Origin: Candidatus Sulfopaludibacter sp. SbA3
GTDB lineage: Bacteria; Acidobacteriota; Terriglobia; Bryobacterales; Bryobacteraceae
NCBI GenBank assembly: GCA_900290315.1
Contig: OKRF01000159.1
Location: forward strand, 5,012 to 29,102
DNA length: 24,091 nt
Reading direction: 5' to 3'
The position numbers and the translations under genes were made by a program. The notes beneath the pieces were generated by a model. It searched no databases. It was not told where the DNA came from and was given only the letters and a program-made list of their open reading frames with translations. Position 1 is the first letter of the stretch, and each line of letters begins with the position of its first letter. This document shows, piece after piece, positions 12,373 through 20,101 of the stretch.

Positions 12373-14445
12373 ATGGCAGAAGCAAACGCAATCGCCGCGC
12401 CGCAAGGCAATTTCGGAAAAGTGACCGCTGCCGCCGCGGAAATGGCTGTGCCGCTGGCGGTGCTGGCCATCATCATTGCGCTCATCACCCCCATGCCCGG
12501 CTTCCTGCTGGACTTCCTGCTGGTCATCGACATCATGCTTTCCGTGATTGTGCTGATGGTGTCCATGTACCTGACGCGTCCAGTGGAGTTCAGCGTGTTC
12601 CCCACCACCCTGCTGCTCCTCACGCTGTTCCGCCTGGCCCTCAACGTTTCGTCCTCTCGCCTGATCCTGTTGAACGGCAACGCGGGCACCTCGGCGGCGG
12701 GCGACGTGATCGAATCCTTCGGCAATTTCGTGGTGGGTGGCAACTACATTATCGGCGCGGTGATCTTCCTGATCCTGATCGCCATTCAGTACGTCGTGAT
12801 CAATCACGGAGCAGTGCGCATTTCGGAAGTGACCGCGCGCTTCACCCTGGACGCCCTGCCGGGCAAGCAGATGTCCATCGATTCTGACCTGCACGCGGGC
12901 CTGATCGACGAGGCGCAGGCACGCAAACGGCGCAAAGACCTGGCTGCGGAGGCGGAGTTCTACGGCGCCATGGATGGCGCCTCGCGCTTCACCCAACGCG
13001 ACGCCATGGCCAGCATCCTGATTACCGCCATCAATATCATTGCGGGCTTTCTGATTGGCGTGCTCCAGCACGGCATGGATATGAAGCGCGCCATTCAGAC
13101 ATACACCATCCTCACGATCGGCGATGGACTGGTCACCGTGATTCCGGCGCTAATGATCTCCGTCTCCGGCGCCATGATCATCACGCGCGCCGCATCGGAC
13201 AACAAGCTGGGAACGGATTTCCGCATGCAGGTATTCGGCAAGGCGCAGCCCCTGCTGTTCTCCGCCGGCGTGCTGATCGCGCTGGCGGCGTTCCCCGGCC
13301 TGCCCAAGATTCCCTTCCTGGTGATGGGCGTCAGCTTGGGAGCGGTGGCACTGCGCATGCGGAAGAAGGCCAATGCCGCTGTGGATTCGACTACGCAAGC
13401 CCCGTTGGCGCCCGCCAAAGAGACCGTGGAAGACCTGCTCAAGGTGGATCCCCTGGCCATCGATGTGGGCCTGGGACTGGTGAAGCTGGTGGAAGGCGGA
13501 GGAGATTCGCCTTTGCTGCGGCGCGTGGCGGCGATTCGCAAACAACTGGTCACAGACCTGGGCTATATTCTGCCCGCCGTGCGCATGCGCGACAACCTTT
13601 CCCTGAAGGCGCATGAGTACGCCATTTGCATGAAGGGCGTGGAGATCTCCCGTTTCGAAGTGCCTCCCGGCTGCGAACTGGCGATCGCGGTAGGCAAACC
13701 CAGCGGCAATATCGACGGCATCGCCACTCGTGAGCCGGCCTTCGGCATTCCGGCATTGTGGATCCGCGTGGAGAAAATTGAAGCGGCCAAGAAGGCCGGC
13801 TATACGGTGGTGGACCCCGTGACCGTGATGGGCACGCACATTTCCGAGTTCGTGAGGCGCTACGCGCACGAGATGTTCTCGCGGCAGGACGTGAAAAAAC
13901 TGCTGGACCGCGTGGCCGTGGACAATCCCAAAGTGGTGGAAGATCTGGTGCCGAAATTGCTGCCTCTTTCCACCGTGCAAAGAGTTTTCCAGAATCTGTT
14001 GCGGGAGCGGGTGTCCATTCGCGACTCCCTCTCCATTTTGGAAGCGCTGGGCGAAGCGGCGGCCAGTACGCGCAATCCCGTTCTGCTGACCGAATTCGTG
14101 CGCCAGTCCATTCGCCGGGCGGTGGTGAAGCCGTATCTGAACAAGGCGGGCGAGTTGCCGGCGTATTTCCTGGAGACCAACGTGGAGCGGGCCATCGAAT
14201 CCGGCGTGGAGCACGCAGAGCAGACCAGCCATCTCAATACGTCCCCGGAAGCGCTGCGCGACGTGGTGGGCCGCGTGGAGCGCAGCATCAGCAAACCCGA
14301 AGCGCCGGTGGTGTTGCTTACCGGCGCGGCAACGCGATACTTTGCGCGGCAGGTGCTGGAGAACTCCATGCCCAACCTGTTCGTGCTTTCTCACAACGAA
14401 ATCCCACCCGAGCTCAAGGTTGTGTCGCTTGGGATGGTCCAATAA
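12373..14445 (+). CDS. flhA: Flagellar export gate protein FlhA
   Basis: The 690-residue product is full length. The N-terminal half is a multi-helix membrane domain with hallmarks VEFSVFPTTLLLLTLFRLALNVSSSRLIL, the FHIPEP-type loop region VNHGAVRISEVTARFTLDALPGKQMSIDSDLHAGLIDEAQARKRR (about 143-185) and GDGLVTVIPALMISVSGAMIITR. The C-terminal cytoplasmic domain includes YTVVDPVTVMGTHISEFVRRYAHEMFSRQDVKKLLD and RVFQNLLRERVSIRDSLSILEAL. FlhA forms the nonameric ring that receives export substrates and chaperones and uses the proton-motive force. It starts 3 bases after flhB with an AGGAAA ribosome-binding site and is the last widely conserved gene of the rightward operon. Confidence 0.97.
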   Translation: MAEANAIAAPQGNFGKVTAAAAEMAVPLAVLAIIIALITPMPGFLLDFLLVIDIMLSVIVLMVSMYLTRPVEFSVFPTTLLLLTLFRLALNVSSSRLILLNGNAGTSAAGDVIESFGNFVVGGNYIIGAVIFLILIAIQYVVINHGAVRISEVTARFTLDALPGKQMSIDSDLHAGLIDEAQARKRRKDLAAEAEFYGAMDGASRFTQRDAMASILITAINIIAGFLIGVLQHGMDMKRAIQTYTILTIGDGLVTVIPALMISVSGAMIITRAASDNKLGTDFRMQVFGKAQPLLFSAGVLIALAAFPGLPKIPFLVMGVSLGAVALRMRKKANAAVDSTTQAPLAPAKETVEDLLKVDPLAIDVGLGLVKLVEGGGDSPLLRRVAAIRKQLVTDLGYILPAVRMRDNLSLKAHEYAICMKGVEISRFEVPPGCELAIAVGKPSGNIDGIATREPAFGIPALWIRVEKIEAAKKAGYTVVDPVTVMGTHISEFVRRYAHEMFSRQDVKKLLDRVAVDNPKVVEDLVPKLLPLSTVQRVFQNLLRERVSIRDSLSILEALGEAAASTRNPVLLTEFVRQSIRRAVVKPYLNKAGELPAYFLETNVERAIESGVEHAEQTSHLNTSPEALRDVVGRVERSISKPEAPVVLLTGAATRYFARQVLENSMPNLFVLSHNEIPPELKVVSLGMVQ

Positions 14446-14455
14446 GGCGGAACAA

Positions 14456-14839
14456 ATGAATCTGAATTGGTTAGCCAATCCTCTGGTGATGTACGGCGCG
14501 GTGGCCGCGATGGGGTTTCTCTCATTGCGGCTGGCCATCGCCGGCAAAATTGATCTGCGGCGCGAGCAGCGGAAGCGGGAGGCCGACGCGGCTGGGCTGC
14601 GTGAGACTGTCACCGCTCTGCAAGGGCTGGTGGAAGAGCTGCAGGCAGAAGCTCGCGAGCGGGCCGTGCCGCAGGCCTACGCGGCGCCGAGTGCCCTGAA
14701 TCTGCAAAAACGGTCAGACGCGCTCCGCATGTACCGCCGGGGCAGCGACCGTTCCACCATCGCGACAGCCCTGGGCATGCCGCCAGCCCAGGTGGCGCTG
14801 CTGGAAAAAGTCCACCACATTCTGGACAACGCGAGCTGA
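14456..14839 (+). CDS. Small membrane-anchored coiled-coil protein with HTH-like tail, flagellar-operon associated
   Basis: I do not recognise this 127-residue protein with certainty. It has one N-terminal membrane helix (about residues 4-30), a charged segment with coiled-coil character (about 33-68: REQRKREADAAGLRETVTALQGLVEELQAE), and a compact C-terminal domain (about 82-122: KRSDALRMYRRGSDRSTIATALGMPPAQVALLEKVHHIL) that reads like a helix-turn-helix. This layout recalls DUF2802-type or DUF6115-type proteins near motility genes in other phyla; that is recalled, not searched. The ATG at 14456 is chosen for the AAGGCGG element just upstream and the membrane helix that follows. It begins 10 bases after the flhA stop, so it should be co-transcribed. 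Confidence 0.8.
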   Translation: MNLNWLANPLVMYGAVAAMGFLSLRLAIAGKIDLRREQRKREADAAGLRETVTALQGLVEELQAEARERAVPQAYAAPSALNLQKRSDALRMYRRGSDRSTIATALGMPPAQVALLEKVHHILDNAS

Positions 14840-14915
14840 GCCTTTCGTGAGTGGGGTGGGAGCTCGGATTCACTTCACTCCTTCGGTGTGAAATGCCAGT
14901 TTGGCCCAGCGCTGT

Positions 14916-15311
14916 TCACGTCGCACACCCCGTTGCCGATACCGTGAACTGTTCCTTTCGGTATGAACCAGGCGTCTGGTTCAACAGATTGAGTACTTCA
15001 TCCGCGCCGAACGAGGCCGTGAAGGAATCAGGACTGGTGGCAATAGGATCCAGCCAAAATGAGAAATCGTAGCTGGTGCCGGCCATCGTCGATATCGTCT
15101 GCGACAACAAACTGGATCCGGAAAAATTGGCACCCCAGCTACGTGTATGGGGATCGAAACTACAATAGGCTGACAATGCCCAGTCCGGCGGCTCCTGTGC
15201 GACCAATGTGCAGCTCTCAAATCCAGGGTCGCTGACAAGGTTGGCCAGCGCCGGAGCTACAGGATAAGCGAGCCCTAGGGTCAGAATCCAGAGACTACTC
15301 CATCGCGTCAT
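14916..15311 (-). CDS. Short secreted protein with PEP-CTERM-like N-terminal pattern, possibly truncated
   Basis: The 131-residue product starts with a signal peptide (MTRWSSLWILTLGLAYPVAPALA) followed by NLVSDPGFESC, the usual mature start of acidobacterial secreted, PEP-CTERM-associated carbohydrate-binding-like domains. The block SSLLSQTISTMAGTSYDFSFWLDPIATSPDSFTASFGADEVLNL is typical of that beta-sandwich. Family members usually continue with a closing 'LDDVSV' strand and a C-terminal sorting motif; here a TGA at 14916 ends the protein after TVSATGCAT, so it may be a decayed copy. The start is set by a good AGAGGAA ribosome-binding site. The frame is open upstream to 15497, but that part is not protein-like. 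It is divergent from padR. Confidence 0.65.
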   Translation of the reverse strand: MTRWSSLWILTLGLAYPVAPALANLVSDPGFESCTLVAQEPPDWALSAYCSFDPHTRSWGANFSGSSLLSQTISTMAGTSYDFSFWLDPIATSPDSFTASFGADEVLNLLNQTPGSYRKEQFTVSATGCAT

Positions 15312-15438
15312 TCGATTTCCTCTCGCCGTGGCTCGCCCGTTCTCCCGGTCTCCGGTGGCAGAACTCGGGAACAAAGCGATCCGCAAGCTTGTGCTGTCCG
15401 GGTTTAGTCTACAGGACGTTCTGCCGCGCCGCAAATTG

Positions 15439-15458
15439 GAAATTTCAATTGAAATTTC
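15439..15458. promoter_or_regulatory. 20-bp perfect palindrome upstream of padR, candidate operator
   Basis: The sequence GAAATTTCAATTGAAATTTC is its own reverse complement and is AT-rich in a GC-rich region. It lies 54 bases upstream of the padR ATG in the divergent spacer. Its right half contains TTGAAA, which with TAACTT at 15471-15476 (16-base spacing) could be a -35/-10 pair for padR. A dimeric repressor bound here would cover that -35. PadR autoregulation is common, but this assignment is inference. Confidence 0.5.
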
Positions 15459-15511
15459 ACCCGAGCGCGCTAACTTTCGCCACCAATCGACGTCCAATAT
15501 ATCGAACTTCG

Positions 15512-15841
15512 ATGGCTACCAACCCGGAATTTCTCAAGGGCACGCTCGACATGTTGATCCTGCGGACTTTATGCCGCAGCCCCAACCACGGTTACGGCAT
15601 CGCCCTGCACATCCGGCGGACTTCCCAGGACGCCTTCAAGGTGGGGGAAGGGTCCCTCTACCCCGCCTTACAGCGTCTGCTGGTCAACGGCTGGGTCCAG
15701 GCCGAATGGGGCGTCACCGACACCAACCGCAAGGCGCGCGTCTACCAGATCACGCCGGAGGGCCGTAAACAGCTTGCGGACGAGGTCCGGGAATTTGGCT
15801 TTGTTTTGGCAACCATCGCCCGAATCATGGAGAGCGAATGA
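15512..15841 (+). CDS. PadR-family transcriptional regulator
   Basis: The 109-residue product is a PadR-type winged-helix protein: EFLKGTLDMLILRTLCRSPNHGYGIALHIRR (helices 1-2), the recognition region FKVGEGSLYPALQRLLVNGWV, the wing EWGVTDTNRKARVYQITPEGRKQL, and a short C-terminal helix. PadR proteins are dimeric repressors. The ATG at 15512 is used because the family core starts directly after it; no strong ribosome-binding site is visible. The stop overlaps the start of the large permease gene by 4 bases (ATGA), the standard PadR-ADOP arrangement in acidobacteria, so the regulator probably controls its own operon through the palindrome upstream (inference). Confidence 0.93.
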   Translation: MATNPEFLKGTLDMLILRTLCRSPNHGYGIALHIRRTSQDAFKVGEGSLYPALQRLLVNGWVQAEWGVTDTNRKARVYQITPEGRKQLADEVREFGFVLATIARIMESE

Positions 15842-18510
15842 GATTCTGGAACCGTTTTCGTCTGCGGACCCGTGGAAACCGCCTGGAAAGCGAACTCAGG
15901 GATGAGATTCGCCTGCACCGCGAAATGCTGAAAGAGGAGTTCCTGCGCGAAGGTATGTCCCATGCCGAAGCTGGCCGCGCCGTGGCGCAGCAGTTCGGCA
16001 ACAGCTCTTCCGCCGCCGACCTGAGCCGCGACGAATGGACCTTCCCGCGCTTCGACGCCATGGCCAGGGATGTGCGTTTCGCCTGCCGCCTCATGCTGCG
16101 GCACCCCCTGCTCACTGCCGCCGCGGTACTGACGGTGGCCTTCGGAGTCGGCGCCAACACGGCGATCCTGAGCATCCTGGAAACCGTGCTGTTGAACCCG
16201 CTGGGCCTGCGGCACGCTGAGCGTGTGATGGCTGCGACCGTCCATATCGATCGCATCCACATGCGGAACGCCCAGAATTCCGCCGCGGACTTTCAAGATG
16301 TCCGCGGCCTCAGCGACGTTTTTTCCGCGGTGACTGCCGCCGAAGGACGCGTCTGGACCTACGATGCGGACGGCCAGGCAGTGCGGCTGTTGGGACGCGC
16401 GGTGACGCCTGAGTTCTTCACTATCTTCGACGCTGCGCCCGCCGTGGGCCGCGTCTTCACCCCGGACGACCGGGACAACGTCGTCGTCCTGTCGCACAGT
16501 ATGTGGCAATCGCGATTCGGCAGCGACCCGAACGTCTTGGGCCGCGCCCTTTCGCTCGACGGTAAGCCCTATCGCATCGTGGGAGTGGCGCCCGCGGATC
16601 TGCGGTATCCCGCCGACGCCATGGCGTACACCCCGCTGCTGATCGATCCCAGACGTTTCGCCGCCGGCCAGCACGGCAACAACATGAACCTCACGGTGCT
16701 GGCCCGTCTGCGCGCCGGCGTGACCCCGCTCCAGGCAACTACCCGCGTGCATCGCTTCACCGCCGCGCAACAGGCCGCCGATACCGAAGAGGGCCGAGAC
16801 CTGAAGAAGTTCGGCTACGGGTTGGACCTGGATCCCTTCGCCGTTTTCGTGGCGGGCGACCTGCGCAGTCCTCTCTGGCTGCTGTGGGCCGCGGCTTTGG
16901 TGGTGCTCGCCACCGGATGCGCCAACGTGGCCGGACTGTTGCTCACGCGCAGTTCCGGACGCCGCAGGGAAATCGCCATCCGCCTTTCCGTGGGCGCCAC
17001 ACGCTGGCGGATTGTGCGTCAACTGCTGCTGGAAAGTCTGCTGCTGGGGGTTGCCGGCGGCCTTGCAGGTCTGGCCATGGCAAAGTTCGCCGTCCCGCTG
17101 GTGACGCGCGTTTCCGTGCCGGGCAAACAACTCCTGGCGCTGGTGGAGTTGGACCATCGCATGCTTCTCTATGGCTTGGGCCTGGCCATGGCCAGCGGCA
17201 TTCTGTTCGGACTGGTGCCGGCCGTGCAACTGCTGCGCGAAAGCCAGACCTCCGAGATGGCGCGCAGCCGCCGCCGTTGGTTTCAGGACATCTTCGTCGT
17301 CGCGGAAGTGGGCGGCGCTTTCGTGCTGCTGGTGATGACCGGCCTGCTCCTGCGCAGTTTGTGGATGGTGGAGCAGATCCAGCCCGGCTTCGATACGCGC
17401 AACGTCACCACCGCGTATTTCACCAAACCGCGCAACGATCCCGGCTTCGAACTGCGCCTCAAAACGGCGTTGCAGAATGCTCCCGGGGTGGAATCTGCCG
17501 CGTTGGTCTATCCCGTGCCCTTCACGCAGGGCGGACTCACCAGCGGATTTGAGATTCGCAATCGCAAGGCGCAGGCGGGAGAGCCGGAGTGGCACGGCGA
17601 AGCTTACTTCGTGACTCCGGAGTATTTCCAGACGCTGCACATTCCCATCGTGGCGGGCCGCAACCTGGCGGAAACCGATATCGCCGGCGCTCCCCTGGTC
17701 TGCCTGGTCGATCGCAAACTGGCCGACCGTTTCTTCCACAACCAGGATCCGATCGGTCAGGAGATCGCGATGTATCAAGGATTCGCGCGCATTGTTGGGG
17801 TAACTGCCGCGGTACGTGCGGATGGTTTGGAAGAGGAGACGCGGCCCGTGGTCTACTACGCGCTACCGCAAGTCCCGCTCTTCCGCACGGCTGGGGTGGT
17901 TCTGCGCTCCCAAGTGCCTGCCGCGCGCCTGATTCGCGAAACGGTGCACCGGTCCAATGGCGCCGTTCCGGTCTACGATCTGCAGACCATGGAAGAACGC
18001 ATCGGCGAAAAGCTGGGCATCCGGCGCGTGCTGGCCGCTCTGCTGGCCATCTTCGGCGGCATCAGCCTGCTGCTGGCCGCCATTGGGATCTATGGGGTGA
18101 TTGCTCAAGTGGTGGCGGAACGTACGCAGGAAATCGGCGTCCGGATGGCGCTGGGCGCGCGGCCCGCGCAAATCCTGCATCAGTTTCTGGGCCAGGGATT
18201 GCGCGCCGCTGGTTTCGGACTGCTGCTCGGCGCCGGGGCCACTCTGTATCTCCAGAAATGGATTGTCAGCCTGCTCTACCACGTCCAGGCGTTCGATTGG
18301 ACCACGCTCGCTGGCTCCGTGGCAGCTCTGGTGGCCGGCCCGCCGCGCCTCGCGCATCGATCCGCAAACGGCGCTGCGCTACGAGTAGCCGCGGGTCCGC
18401 ACCCTCGAAATTTCGGAGTTAGTTCGGTGACAGGCTACATAACCTCGGAATTGATTCCGAGGTTATGTGCCCCTCTCTCGAAAATCCAGGATGCCACCCG
18501 GCCCGGATGA
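15838..18510 (+). CDS. ADOP-type orphan MacB/FtsX-like permease with frameshifted C-terminus
   Basis: The 890-residue product has an N-terminal region typical of PadR-linked ADOP permeases (about 1-75: LESELRDEIRLHREMLKEEFLREGMSHAEAGRAVAQQFGN), a first helix near 85-110 with VGANTAILSILETVLLNPL, a large periplasmic MacB-like domain, an FtsX segment (about 347-470), a second periplasmic domain, and a final FtsX segment with RTQEIGVRMALGARP. No ATP-binding subunit lies nearby, as expected for these orphan permeases; the substrate is unknown. The C-terminus is abnormal. After VAALVAG (about 18339) the family's last helix is missing, and the expected ending ARRASRIDPQTALRYE is read in another frame, stopping at 18388. 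The actual frame runs on through a hairpin to 18510. A small deletion (about 25-30 bases by comparison with the family) explains this. Confidence 0.88.
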   Translation: MRFWNRFRLRTRGNRLESELRDEIRLHREMLKEEFLREGMSHAEAGRAVAQQFGNSSSAADLSRDEWTFPRFDAMARDVRFACRLMLRHPLLTAAAVLTVAFGVGANTAILSILETVLLNPLGLRHAERVMAATVHIDRIHMRNAQNSAADFQDVRGLSDVFSAVTAAEGRVWTYDADGQAVRLLGRAVTPEFFTIFDAAPAVGRVFTPDDRDNVVVLSHSMWQSRFGSDPNVLGRALSLDGKPYRIVGVAPADLRYPADAMAYTPLLIDPRRFAAGQHGNNMNLTVLARLRAGVTPLQATTRVHRFTAAQQAADTEEGRDLKKFGYGLDLDPFAVFVAGDLRSPLWLLWAAALVVLATGCANVAGLLLTRSSGRRREIAIRLSVGATRWRIVRQLLLESLLLGVAGGLAGLAMAKFAVPLVTRVSVPGKQLLALVELDHRMLLYGLGLAMASGILFGLVPAVQLLRESQTSEMARSRRRWFQDIFVVAEVGGAFVLLVMTGLLLRSLWMVEQIQPGFDTRNVTTAYFTKPRNDPGFELRLKTALQNAPGVESAALVYPVPFTQGGLTSGFEIRNRKAQAGEPEWHGEAYFVTPEYFQTLHIPIVAGRNLAETDIAGAPLVCLVDRKLADRFFHNQDPIGQEIAMYQGFARIVGVTAAVRADGLEEETRPVVYYALPQVPLFRTAGVVLRSQVPAARLIRETVHRSNGAVPVYDLQTMEERIGEKLGIRRVLAALLAIFGGISLLLAAIGIYGVIAQVVAERTQEIGVRMALGARPAQILHQFLGQGLRAAGFGLLLGAGATLYLQKWIVSLLYHVQAFDWTTLAGSVAALVAGPPRLAHRSANGAALRVAAGPHPRNFGVSSVTGYITSELIPRLCAPLSKIQDATRPG
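18437..18468. terminator. Perfect hairpin after the permease gene, terminator-like
   Basis: Arms of 15 bases (ACATAACCTCGGAAT and its exact complement ATTCCGAGGTTATGT) are separated by only two bases. The hairpin sits about 50 bases after the position where the unshifted permease would stop (18388), consistent with a terminator for padR-ADOP. No T run follows, so it may act differently or as a bidirectional element. As written, the frameshifted permease frame reads through it. Confidence 0.55.
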
Positions 18511-18683
18511 AAATGGGCGGGAAAACGCGTCGGGATTTTCGCGAAGGGCAAACTCGAGCCAGGCACGGAGATTCGCCAAAAAGCGGCGAATTTCGAGCCT
18601 GTGTAAAAAGCCCGCGGCAGCGGGTGAGGCACCGCGTCATGAGCCCAACGTCGATGGGCTTCCAGTCACGGTATCCTGAACTC

Positions 18684-19271
18684 ATGGCACGCACTGAATC
18701 TGTCATGGCCGGTCTTGGCACCGCCGCTCCCGAATTCACGCTTCCCGATGTAGCTTCTGGCAACACCGTGAGCCTCGCATCCTTCGCCGGCAAGAAAGGC
18801 CTGCTGGTGATCTTCATTTCCCGCCACTGCCCGTACGTGCAGCACGTCAAACACGAACTGGCGAAGCTGGGAGACGATTACCGCGAGAAGGACCTCGCCA
18901 TCGTCGCCATCTCTGCGAATTACGTCCCGGATTATCCCGATGATTCGCCGGAGAGCCTGCGCGAAATGGCGTCTGAGTTGGCGCTGACATTCCCGGTTTG
19001 CTACGACGAATCGCAGGAGATCGCTAAAGCTTACCAGGCCGCCTGCACTCCTGATTTTTTTCTGTACGATGAGTCCCGCCGGCTGGTCTACCGCGGCCAA
19101 TTGGATAGCAGCCGCCCCAAGACAGATATTCCGGTAACAGGTGTTGACCTGCGTGCCGCTTTGGATGCGCTGCTGAGTGGAGAGCCCATCGCCGATCTGC
19201 AAAGGCCCAGCCTGGGCTGCAACATCAAGTGGCGGCCTGGGAGCGAGCCTTCGTATTACCACTCCTCGTAG
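18684..19271 (+). CDS. PRX-like thioredoxin-fold protein (AhpC/TSA superfamily)
   Basis: The 195-residue product follows the PRX_like1-type thioredoxin pattern: APEFTLPDVASGNTVSLASFAGKKGLLVIFISRHCPYVQHVKHEL with Cys49 in the CPYV motif, then SANYVPDYPDDSPESLREMA, FPVCYDESQEIAKAYQAACTPDFFLYDESRRLVYRGQLDSSRP (Cys121), and the closing GCNIKW (Cys179). Members are presumed thiol-dependent reductases or peroxidases; the substrate is unknown. There is no resolving CxxC. No signal peptide is evident, so it is probably cytoplasmic. The ATG at 18684 is preferred because the family core begins right after it; an in-frame ATG at 18654 is possible. Its 3' end overlaps the convergent membrane-protein gene by 47 bases. 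Confidence 0.9.
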   Translation: MARTESVMAGLGTAAPEFTLPDVASGNTVSLASFAGKKGLLVIFISRHCPYVQHVKHELAKLGDDYREKDLAIVAISANYVPDYPDDSPESLREMASELALTFPVCYDESQEIAKAYQAACTPDFFLYDESRRLVYRGQLDSSRPKTDIPVTGVDLRAALDALLSGEPIADLQRPSLGCNIKWRPGSEPSYYHSS

Positions 19272-19914
19272 CCGGCAGCGACAACAGCCAGAATAACGCT
19301 AACGCCGTTGCGGCAGCCGGAATCAGATACCAAGGCCACGGGCCCAACGCATCCAATAAAGACGCATTTTTCGGCTTGCGGCATAAGTACATGTAATTGG
19401 TTCCATAAACTTTATTGAACATTCCGGCCAGGAAGGCATAAGCCAGCAGTAGACCGTAGGCCCGCCACATCGCCCCGCCATTCAGTGGGCAGATTCGGCC
19501 GAAGACCAGCACCGCACAGGCGATCACGATGCCGCCGTGCGCCACAAAGAAATAGATGGCCGGATAGGTGGGCCACCGCGACCACAGATCGGGCGTCAGT
19601 AACGCCATGCCGGCGCCTGCCAGACCTGCGAAATAAGCCAGTTCCACGATTGTCGGAATCACCGTGAGACACGCGATGGCGCTGGCCCACAGAGTGACGT
19701 CGCAAAGCTGCAGCGGCAGGTTGGCGATGTGGACGCCCTCGTGGGAATACCTGAATCCCCACCAGATCAGCTCGTTGATCACCAATCCCCAGCCCAGAAT
19801 GAGACGCACGAGGTGCCGGTCGGTGGGCACTTTTTGACAGACTTGCACCAAAACGATTGCCAGTATCGAAATCGCGGCCAAGAGCGTCAAATGAGTAGGT
19901 CCGAACAGCGCCAT
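19225..19914 (-). CDS. YwaF/TIGR02206-type integral membrane protein
   Basis: The 229-residue product has six or seven hydrophobic segments and the family's pattern: FGPTHL at the N-terminus, NLPLQLCDVTLWASAIA near residue 65, ELAYFAGLAGAGMALLTPDLWSRWPTYPAIYFFVAHGGIV, and GTNYMYLCRKPKNASLLDALGPWPWYL near residue 170. TIGR02206/YwaF proteins are conserved, and the conserved His, Asp and Cys/Lys positions hint at an enzymatic or metal-linked role, but the function is not established. It converges on the PRX-like gene with a 47-base coding overlap and diverges from the beta-propeller gene. Confidence 0.88.
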   Translation of the reverse strand: MALFGPTHLTLLAAISILAIVLVQVCQKVPTDRHLVRLILGWGLVINELIWWGFRYSHEGVHIANLPLQLCDVTLWASAIACLTVIPTIVELAYFAGLAGAGMALLTPDLWSRWPTYPAIYFFVAHGGIVIACAVLVFGRICPLNGGAMWRAYGLLLAYAFLAGMFNKVYGTNYMYLCRKPKNASLLDALGPWPWYLIPAAATALALFWLLSLPATRSGNTKARSQAAT

Positions 19915-20101
19915 GGCACCTTCGAGTTTACGTTAATTTACCGACAATGGCTCTCAATCACTACCTGCAGCGCGGAACTTCGCGCAGGCGCAGGGTGTTT
20001 CTATCAGTAGATGTTGGAAGTTTGGACACAAACGTGCCAAGTGTTTGTTAAGGGATGGCTGGGAATTAGATGGCAGTTCAAAACGGAGGAGGACAAACTC
20101 A

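Noticed and set aside
11761..14613. Long minus-strand frames opposite flhB and flhA
   Set aside because: These mirror the codon pattern of flhB and flhA (His/Gln-rich), with no start-site signals or domains.
14874..14892. Possible terminator hairpin after the flhA-associated small gene
   Set aside because: The stem is 8 pairs with one mismatch and a 3-base loop, and no T run follows; too weak to call.
15742..17778. Very long minus-strand open frame (678 codons) opposite the permease gene
   Set aside because: The plus strand encodes a clear MacB/FtsX-type permease; the minus frame is His/Gln/Arg-rich with no recognisable domain, as expected for antisense frames in GC-rich DNA.
20020..20052. 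Imperfect inverted repeat upstream of the beta-propeller gene (ACAAAC...GTTTGT)
   Set aside because: Only 6-base arms in a region without other promoter signals; such matches are expected by chance.
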